A model generated the notes under the pieces. The model was not told the DNA's origin, ran no database searches, and saw only the letters and a list, made by a program, of their open reading frames with translations. A stretch of DNA of 45,384 bases from DSOT01 sp052386775. GTDB taxonomy: Bacteria > Pseudomonadota > Gammaproteobacteria > Burkholderiales > SG8-41. Position numbers and translations under genes: made by a program. How positions within the stretch are numbered: the stretch's first letter is position 1; each line of letters opens with the position of its first letter. Positions 39,688 to 45,384 of the stretch are shown piece after piece. The stretch lies in NCBI GenBank assembly GCA_052386775.1, contig JBQTJV010000013.1, positions 1 through 45,384 of the forward strand. Reading direction: 5' to 3'.

Positions 39688-40656
39688 ATGACATCGGGCC
39701 TGGCTGCATCGGTTGCGGCGGGAATATTTGCGGTAGGTATGACGGGGACAGCGACGGCGCAGAACTGGCCGACCAAGCCGGTCAGGATCATCGTGCCGTT
39801 CGGCGCCGGCGGCGGCACCGACATCCAGGCGCGGCTGCTCGGAAAATTTTTCAACGAGAGCCTTAAACAAAGCTTCATCGTGGACAATCGGGCCGGCGCC
39901 GGCGGCCTCATTGGCGCCGAACTCGCGGTGCAGTCGCCTCCCGACGGCCACACGATCCTGTTTACGACCGCCTCGCTTTCCGTCAACGTAACGCTCTACG
40001 CCAAGCGCATCAAGTTCGACCCGCTCAAGGATCTCGCCCCGGTGAGCTGGATTTCGTCCACGCCGCTGGTGCTGGTTGTCCATCCCAGCGTGCCGGCGAA
40101 ATCGGTGAAAGACCTGATCGCGCTTGCCAAGCGCTCCGGAAAAATGAACGCCGCGTCGAATGGCGCGGGCACCACCAGCCATCTCTCGATCGAGATGCTG
40201 AACCAGATGGCGGGCCTCAAGGTCGCGCACGTGCCTTACAAGGGCGGCGGCCCGTCGATGGCCGCACTGGTGGCCGGTGAAACCGATTTTCTCTTTGCGA
40301 CGGGGCCGGTTGCATCGACACAGATGAAAAGCGGAAGGGTAAGGGGGCTCGCTGTCACCACGGCAAAGAAGTCGTCGGCTTTCCCTGATCTGCCGACCAT
40401 GAATTCGGTATACAAGGATTTCGAGTCGGATAACTGGTACGCCATGTTCTTCCCGGCCGGCACGCCGAAAGCGATCGTCGACCGGCTCAACGGGGAAATA
40501 GCCAAGGCGCTAAAGACCAAAGAGTTCCTGGAGTACATGCCGCGCGAGGCGCTCGATCCGGTGGCGAGTTCCCCTGCGGAGCTGGAGGCGAACTTCAAGC
40601 GCGAGATCGCGCGCTACGCCAGGATCATCAAGGCGGGAAATATCACCGTCGAATAG
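39688..40656 (+). CDS. Bug (TctC-like) periplasmic solute receptor
   Basis: This 322-residue receptor has a signal peptide (ending MTGTATA, about residue 24) and Bug-family motifs: WPTKPVRIIVPFGAGGGTDIQARL, NRAGAGGLIGAELAVQSPPDG and HVPYKGGGPSMAALVAGETD. Bug receptors bind carboxylated compounds for tripartite tricarboxylate transporters or signalling. They are greatly expanded in Burkholderiales, often as orphans. No tctA/tctB is adjacent, so it is an orphan here. An intrinsic terminator follows it. Confidence 0.92.
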   Translation: MTSGLAASVAAGIFAVGMTGTATAQNWPTKPVRIIVPFGAGGGTDIQARLLGKFFNESLKQSFIVDNRAGAGGLIGAELAVQSPPDGHTILFTTASLSVNVTLYAKRIKFDPLKDLAPVSWISSTPLVLVVHPSVPAKSVKDLIALAKRSGKMNAASNGAGTTSHLSIEMLNQMAGLKVAHVPYKGGGPSMAALVAGETDFLFATGPVASTQMKSGRVRGLAVTTAKKSSAFPDLPTMNSVYKDFESDNWYAMFFPAGTPKAIVDRLNGEIAKALKTKEFLEYMPREALDPVASSPAELEANFKREIARYARIIKAGNITVE

Positions 40657-40674
40657 AAAGCTCGCTTGATCCAT

Positions 40675-40702
40675 CGTCATTCCGGCGAAAGCCGGAATCC
40701 AG
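40675..40702. repeat. CGTCATTCCGGCGAAAGCCGG-type repeat
   Basis: ATTCCGGC and GCCGGAAT form a perfect 8-bp stem around GAAA. It is the same family as the element at 32909 and the one at 43441. It lies just after the Bug receptor gene and abuts the terminator at 40702. Confidence 0.7.
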
Positions 40703-40728
40703 CGCTCCCATCCGGGAGCGCCTTTTCT
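40702..40728 (+). terminator. Intrinsic terminator after the Bug receptor gene
   Basis: GCGCTCCC and GGGAGCGC pair perfectly around ATCC and are followed by CTTTTCT. This is the clearest rho-independent terminator in the window. A perfect TATAAT (40738-40743) directly after it may be the -10 of the next gene. Confidence 0.75.
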
Positions 40729-40788
40729 GTACTGGCATATAATGCCCGGCGCAGATTTCTCCACACTATTTTTCAAAGAACAATCCCC

Positions 40789-42228
40789 ATGGCGTCCCCA
40801 TCGAACGTGCGGCCACTACCCGACAAAGTGCTGGTACAAATCGCAGATTACGTAAACGGCTATTCCATCAAGAGCAAGCTCGCGTGGGAGACTGCACGGC
40901 TGACGCTCATCGACACGCTGGGTTGCGGCTTTGAGGCGCTCTCGTACCCCGCCTGCACCAAGCTGCTCGGCCCGGTCGTGCCGGGCACCGTCGTCCCGAA
41001 TGGTGCGCGCGTGCCGGGGACGAGTTACGTGCTCGATCCCGAGCGGGCTGCGCTCAACGTGGGCGCGCTCTTTCGCTGGCTCGACTTCAACGACGCCTTC
41101 TACGGCGAGACCGTGATCCATCCCTCCGATACTTACGGCGGCATCGTTCCGGTAGCCGACTGGCTGTCGCGCACCCGCGTGGCGCAGGGCAAGGAGCCGC
41201 TGCGGGTACGTGACGTGCTGGAAGCAGGGATCAAGGCTTACGAAGTGATGGGCGGGCTTGCCATCAAAAACAGTTTCGGCGGCGTCGGCCTGGATCACAC
41301 CATTTTGGTCAAGATCGCGGTGACCGCCGTCGCGGCACGCATGTTGGGTGCGACGCATGAAGAGATCATCAACGCCGTGTCGAACGCCTGGCTCGACGGG
41401 CACGCGCTGGCGGCGTTTCGCCGCAAGCCGAACACCGGCTCGCGCAAGTCGTGGGCCGCCGGCGATGCGGCGAGCCGTGGTGTGCGGCTGGCGTTGATGG
41501 CGGTGAAGGGCGAGATGGGCTATCCGGCCGCGCTCAGCGCCAAGCGCTGGGGCTTCTATGACGTGCTGTTCAAGGGCAAGCCGTTCGCGTTCCAGCGGCC
41601 CTTCGACAGTTACGTGATGGAGAATACGCTGTTCAAGATTCCCTATCCCACGGCGTTCCACGGCCAGAGTGCCGTCGAGGCGGCGATCAAGCTCCACCCG
41701 GCCGTCAAGGACAGGCTCGACGACATCAAGCGCATCGATGTGAAATGCCACAATTCCTCGATGACCATCCTCGACAAGAGCGGGCCGCTCCACAACCCGG
41801 CCGACCGCGACCATTGCATGCAGTACATGATCGCAGTCGGCATGATCTTCGGGACGATGACCGCGGAGCACTACGAGGACCACATCGCCGCCGACCCGCG
41901 CATCGACCGGCTGCGCGAGAAGATGAAGCTTTCCGAGTCGGCGCAGTTCGAGAAGGACTATCACGACCCGGCCAAGCGCTCGAATGCCAACTCGATCCAG
42001 GTCTGTTTCAGGGACGGCTCCAAGGCGCCGCTCTCGGTGGTGGAGTATCCGCTGGGGCACCGCCGGCGGCGCCAGGAAGGCATCCCGGCGGTCATGGCGA
42101 AATTCGAGAAAAACGTCGCCCGCGTGTTCGCGCCCAAGCAGCGCGACCGCATCATGGCGGTGTGCCTCGATCAACGGCGGCTGGAAGCGACCCCGGTCAA
42201 CGAATTCCTCGACCTGATGGCGGTGTAG
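40789..42228 (+). CDS. MmgE/PrpD-family protein (2-methylcitrate dehydratase-like)
   Basis: This protein of about 479 residues covers the full MmgE/PrpD fold. LTLIDTLGCGFEALSYP, LFRWLDFNDAFYGETVIHPSDTYGG and FHGQSAVEAAIKL are family signatures. PrpD dehydrates 2-methylcitrate in propionate breakdown, while relatives act on other hydroxy acids. No prpB or prpC is nearby, so a related substrate is possible. A TATAAT at 40738 precedes it. It converges with the acyl-CoA dehydrogenase at 42229, the two stop codons being adjacent. Confidence 0.86.
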   Translation: MASPSNVRPLPDKVLVQIADYVNGYSIKSKLAWETARLTLIDTLGCGFEALSYPACTKLLGPVVPGTVVPNGARVPGTSYVLDPERAALNVGALFRWLDFNDAFYGETVIHPSDTYGGIVPVADWLSRTRVAQGKEPLRVRDVLEAGIKAYEVMGGLAIKNSFGGVGLDHTILVKIAVTAVAARMLGATHEEIINAVSNAWLDGHALAAFRRKPNTGSRKSWAAGDAASRGVRLALMAVKGEMGYPAALSAKRWGFYDVLFKGKPFAFQRPFDSYVMENTLFKIPYPTAFHGQSAVEAAIKLHPAVKDRLDDIKRIDVKCHNSSMTILDKSGPLHNPADRDHCMQYMIAVGMIFGTMTAEHYEDHIAADPRIDRLREKMKLSESAQFEKDYHDPAKRSNANSIQVCFRDGSKAPLSVVEYPLGHRRRRQEGIPAVMAKFEKNVARVFAPKQRDRIMAVCLDQRRLEATPVNEFLDLMAV

Positions 42229-43425
42229 TCAATCCCAAGACCAGAAGTCGCCGCGTTCCTCCATGTAGAAGCGCGCGAGCACCATGCGGTGCACTTCGGA
42301 GGCGCCGTCCACCAGGCGCGCCTGCCGCGCGTATCGGTAGATCCATTCCAGCACCGTATCTTTGGAATAGCCGCGCGCGCCGTTCAACTGGATGGCGGTG
42401 TCGACCGCCTGGTGCAGCACGTCGGCGACCGCGACTTTCGCCATGGAGATTTCCTTGCGCGCGAAGTCGCCGCGGTCGAGCTTGGTGGCCGCGCGCATGA
42501 CCAGCAGCCGGCCGATCTCGATCTGCATGGCCGCCTCGCCCAACTGCCACTGGACGCTTTCTCGCGCCGATAGTTTCTCCCCGTGCGTTTCACGCTGCGA
42601 GACGTAGTCCGCGGCGATTTCCATGGCGCGCCGCGCCAGCCCCAGCCAGCGCATGCAGTGCGTCAGCCGCGCTGTGCCCAACCTGATTTGGGTCACCTTG
42701 AGCCCGTCGCCCACGTTCATCAAGCGGTTCTCGTCGGGAATCTCGAGACCGTCGAATTCCAGCTCGCAGTGCCCGCCATGCTCCTCCGGGCCCATGATCG
42801 GAATGCGCCGCACGATGCGCCAGCCCGGCTGGTCGCGATCGTAGAGGAACGCGGTGAGGCCCTTGCGTGGGTCGTCCGAAGTCCTGGCGATGAGAATGAA
42901 ATGCCGCGCGACGCCGGCGCCGGTGATGAACCATTTGCGGCCGTGGATCACCCACTTGTCGCCTTTTCTCGTGGCGGTGGTGCGCATCATCGCCGGATCC
43001 GAGCCCGCGCCGGGCGCAGGTTCGGTCATCACGATCGCCGAGCGCACCTTGCCGTCGATGATGGGCTGCAGCCAGCGCGCTTTCTGCCGCTCGGTGCCAA
43101 TCCTGTTGAGCACGATCATGTTGCCGTCGTCGGGCGCCGCGCAGTTGAAGGTGACCGGCCCGAAGAGCGAATGGTTCATCTCTTCGTAGCAGGCAGCCAT
43201 GGCGACGATGTTGAAGCCCAGCCCGCCGCGTTCCTTCGGCATTTGCGGTGCCCACAGGCCGGCTGCCTTGGCCTTTTCCCGCAGCGTCTCGAGCAAGTCG
43301 AGGCGAATATTCTCGTGCGGGTCGTAGGTGCTCGGATCGCGCTCGAGCGGGATGAGATGTTCGGCGACGAACGCCTTGTACCGCCTGCGGTACTGCTCGA
43401 TCTCTTCAGGCAGCGTGAATTCCAT
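42229..43425 (-). CDS. Acyl-CoA dehydrogenase, ACAD10/11-like
   Basis: This 398-residue protein starts MEFTLPEEIEQYRRRYKAFV with GGGAG upstream. It has IVMTEPAPGAGSDPAMM (flavin loop), QLNGARGYSKDTVLEWIYR and, at the usual base position, LVDGASEVHR. The Asp in place of Glu is normal for the ACAD10/11 branch. That branch works with a phosphotransferase that phosphorylates 4-hydroxyacyl-CoA. It is preceded by a CoA ligase and a DUF6285 gene, so it probably plays the LvaC role. A slightly longer frame upstream is encoded by a repeat. Confidence 0.88.
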   Translation of the reverse strand: MEFTLPEEIEQYRRRYKAFVAEHLIPLERDPSTYDPHENIRLDLLETLREKAKAAGLWAPQMPKERGGLGFNIVAMAACYEEMNHSLFGPVTFNCAAPDDGNMIVLNRIGTERQKARWLQPIIDGKVRSAIVMTEPAPGAGSDPAMMRTTATRKGDKWVIHGRKWFITGAGVARHFILIARTSDDPRKGLTAFLYDRDQPGWRIVRRIPIMGPEEHGGHCELEFDGLEIPDENRLMNVGDGLKVTQIRLGTARLTHCMRWLGLARRAMEIAADYVSQRETHGEKLSARESVQWQLGEAAMQIEIGRLLVMRAATKLDRGDFARKEISMAKVAVADVLHQAVDTAIQLNGARGYSKDTVLEWIYRYARQARLVDGASEVHRMVLARFYMEERGDFWSWD

Positions 43426-43440
43426 AAAAGCTCCCTCTAT

Positions 43441-43502
43441 CGTCATTCCGGACAATGATCCGGAATCCAGGCGCCTTCTGGCCGGCCTGCGCCGGGATGA
43501 CG
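43441..43502. repeat. 62-bp CGTCATTCCGG element with terminal inverted repeats
   Basis: CGTCATTCCGG and a second stem end in GGGATGACG, so the element begins CGTCATTCC and ends as its near reverse complement. An inner ATTCCGGA/TCCGGAAT stem is present. It lies between the ACAD10/11-like and CoA-ligase genes. It is the most complete copy of the family in the window. Confidence 0.65.
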
Positions 43503-43531
43503 AACACTAGACTGAACCATCAATAATCGTT

Positions 43532-45097
43532 TTACGTCCGCGTTAAGGTCTCGCGGGCGCGCTCGCGCAGCACGAACTTCTGTATTTTGCCGGTTGCGTT
43601 CTTCGGCAGCTCGCCGAACACGATACGCTTCGGCGCCTTGAAATGCGCGAGATGCTGGCGCGCGTGGGCGATCAGCTCCGCCTCGGTGGCGGCTGCGCCC
43701 GCTTTCATGGCGACGAACGCCACCGGAATTTCCCCCCACTTCGGGTCAGGCGCGGCCACGACCGCGGCCTCCATCACGGCCGGATGGCTGCACAGCGCCC
43801 GCTCGACTTCGATGGAGGCGATATTTTCGCCGCCAGAAATGATGATGTCCTTGGCGCGATCCTTGATTTCGACATAACCGTCCGCGTGCATGACGCCGAG
43901 GTCTCCGGTGCGAAACCAGCCGTCGGGTATCGCTTTACGCGTCGCGATCTCGTCGTGGTAATAGCCCAGCATCACGTTGTTTCCGCGCAACGCGATCTCC
44001 CCGAGCGCAGCCCCGTCTGCCGGCACGTCATCGCCGCGCGCATCCACCACGCGCAACTGCTGCGAGATTACATTGCCCACCCCCTGCCGGGCCTTGATGC
44101 GCGCCTGATCCGCGAGCGGCAGCGTACGCCACTCGCCGCGCCAGGCGCACACTGCTACCGGACCGAAGGTTTCGGTCAGCCCGTAAAGGTGCGTGACATC
44201 CATGCCGAGATCGGCCAGCCGTTCCAGAATCGCCGGCGTCGGCGGTGCGCCCCCTGTCGCCGCACGTACCGGCCGCGCCAGCGGCGCGGCGCCCGCGTGC
44301 CAGGCAAGCATCACCAGCACCGTCGGCGCGCCGCAGAAGTGCGTGACGTGCGAATCGCGCAGATGATTCCAGATCGAACCCGCCTCCACGCGGCGCAGGC
44401 ACAGGTGCGTCGCGCCTGCGGCGGTGACGGCCCACGTGAAGCACCAGCCGTTGCAATGAAACATCGGCAGCGTCCACAGGTAGGTGCTGTCGCAGTCGAG
44501 GCGCGTTTCGAATGCCATCGCCAGCGCCTGCAGATAGGCGCCACGATGGTGATACATGACACCCTTGGGCCTCCCCGTGGTGCCGCTGGTGTAGTTGATC
44601 GAAATCATGCCGCGCTCGTCGGCTACGGCGTGATGGTAAGGATCCGCGCTGCTGAGCAGATGCTCGTACTGGTCGTCGACCCGTCCGGCGCGCACCAGGC
44701 GCAGCCCGGCACCCGCTTCGGCGGCGACGGCCTTCGCGGTGGCCTCGTGCTCGTGATCGTAGATCAGCACTTGCGCGCCGCTGTGCGACACGATGAAGGC
44801 GAGATCGCCCGCGGTGAGCCGCACGTTCAGCGCCACCAGAACGGCGCCGGCGAACGGCACGCCGTAATGCGCTTCCAGCAGCACATGGGTATTGGGCGCC
44901 AGCACGGCCACGCGGCCGCCGTCGGCAACCCCCATTCTGCGCAGCGCGCCGCTCAGGCGTAGGCAGCGATCGAGAAACTCCGCGTAGGTGAACTGTCGTT
45001 CGCCGTCGATCACGGCGACGCGATCGCCGTACACCTGGCCCGATCGCAGCAGGAACTGCGTCGGCGTCAGCGCTTCGTAGGAAACCGCCGCGCTCAT
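43532..45097 (-). CDS. Acyl-CoA synthetase (AMP-forming)
   Basis: This 521-residue ligase activates a carboxylic acid by adenylation. The P-loop motif is NYTSGTTGRPKGVMYHH, with YGLTETFGP (adenine site), GWFRTGDLGVMHADGYVEIKDR and the catalytic Lys in LPKNATGKIQK. It belongs to the medium/short-chain acyl group that includes LvaE. ATG 45097 gives the family start MSAAVSYEALTPTQFLL; a longer frame overlaps the DUF6285 gene. Start and stop of the two genes overlap (ATGA), so they are coupled. Confidence 0.9.
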   Translation of the reverse strand: MSAAVSYEALTPTQFLLRSGQVYGDRVAVIDGERQFTYAEFLDRCLRLSGALRRMGVADGGRVAVLAPNTHVLLEAHYGVPFAGAVLVALNVRLTAGDLAFIVSHSGAQVLIYDHEHEATAKAVAAEAGAGLRLVRAGRVDDQYEHLLSSADPYHHAVADERGMISINYTSGTTGRPKGVMYHHRGAYLQALAMAFETRLDCDSTYLWTLPMFHCNGWCFTWAVTAAGATHLCLRRVEAGSIWNHLRDSHVTHFCGAPTVLVMLAWHAGAAPLARPVRAATGGAPPTPAILERLADLGMDVTHLYGLTETFGPVAVCAWRGEWRTLPLADQARIKARQGVGNVISQQLRVVDARGDDVPADGAALGEIALRGNNVMLGYYHDEIATRKAIPDGWFRTGDLGVMHADGYVEIKDRAKDIIISGGENIASIEVERALCSHPAVMEAAVVAAPDPKWGEIPVAFVAMKAGAAATEAELIAHARQHLAHFKAPKRIVFGELPKNATGKIQKFVLRERARETLTRT

Positions 45098-45384
45098 TCG
45101 CTGTCCAGCGCCCTGGGGTTCGATATGGCGAGTTTTTCGTCGGTGGTCTGATGCAGGTGTTCCAGCAGCGCAGCGTTGTCGCGATCGTAGCGGCCGGATC
45201 GGATCTCGCGCGCGAGACGGCGATTGCATTCCGCAAGCGTGGAACGAAGCTGATCCCCATGCCATTCGCGGGATGGTTCGCCAAAGAGGTCGAACAGCCG
45301 CCGCAATTCCGCCCGCGCCGGATCACTGCCCGATTCGATGTCCCGGCACGCGATCGCGAGGGCATTGGCGATCATCAATCCCGT
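45094..45384 (-). CDS. DUF6285 protein, 5' end beyond window (LvaB-like)
   Basis: The last 97 or so codons of a gene run to the right edge with no start visible. GLMIANALAIACRDIE, RLFDLFGE, NRRLAREIRSGRYD and LLEHLHQTTDEKLAISNP match the C-terminal part of DUF6285 proteins, which are small (about 110-130 residues) and usually sit beside an aminoglycoside-phosphotransferase-like kinase. In the levulinate pathway a protein of this kind (LvaB) assists the kinase LvaA. This is a match by memory only, so the name is left blank. Confidence 0.75.
   Translation of the reverse strand, partial: TGLMIANALAIACRDIESGSDPARAELRRLFDLFGEPSREWHGDQLRSTLAECNRRLAREIRSGRYDRDNAALLEHLHQTTDEKLAISNPRALDSE

Overview
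The window looks like a contig from an uncultured betaproteobacterium, probably Burkholderiales or close to it. The evidence is high GC content, a betaproteobacterial proteasome homologue (BPH), the gene orders argD-argF-argG, rpsT/murJ and ribF-ileS-lspA-ispH, a minor-pilin/PilY1 cluster, a Bug-type solute receptor, and acyl-CoA dehydrogenase/CoA-ligase neighbourhoods. All names come from reading the translated sequence; no database search was run.

Layout. 1-4521 (minus strand): argD-argF-argG-bph-yajQ. argG is interrupted by an in-frame amber codon, and yajQ runs into a perfect 69-bp inverted repeat at the window edge that looks like a contig-end chimera. 4690-6669: rpsT (minus) diverges from murJ (plus). 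6809-10123: a PhnD/PhnC/PhnE/PhnE-type ABC importer resembling the putative selenate class, preceded by two strong palindromes. 10227-14255: cysB diverges from a compact sulfite-assimilation operon, cysI-DUF934-cobA. 14274-19806: ribF-ileS-lspA-ispH, the lspA 5' end being built partly from a repeat element. 19827-28976 (minus): a type IV pilus minor-pilin operon pilE-fimT-pilV-pilW-pilX-pilY1 followed by a TonB-family gene. PilY1 is about 1,704 residues long because about 500 residues of tandem FCCH-like beta repeats lie between its von Willebrand A-like head and its C-terminal propeller.

29324-31616: an Irr-like Fur regulator on a nearly ideal promoter with almost no leader, a TetR regulator, a YdjM-type membrane protein and tRNA-Thr(CGT). 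31628-45384: an accessory catabolic region with an MFS transporter, a divergent SDR, a DegP-like pseudoprotease, a SucCD-like CoA ligase pair, two acyl-CoA dehydrogenases, an alpha/beta hydrolase, a Bug receptor, an MmgE/PrpD protein, an acyl-CoA synthetase and the 3' end of a DUF6285 gene. The last three minus-strand genes resemble part of the kinase-dependent 4-hydroxyacyl-CoA (levulinate-type) pathway, so a phosphotransferase gene is predicted just beyond the right edge. Short inverted-repeat elements of several families sit between the genes of this region.

The points most worth following are the repeat-expanded PilY1, the cluster of catabolic-region enzymes with missing catalytic residues (pseudoprotease, SDR, acyl-CoA dehydrogenase), the levulinate-like cluster at the right edge, and the amber codon in argG.
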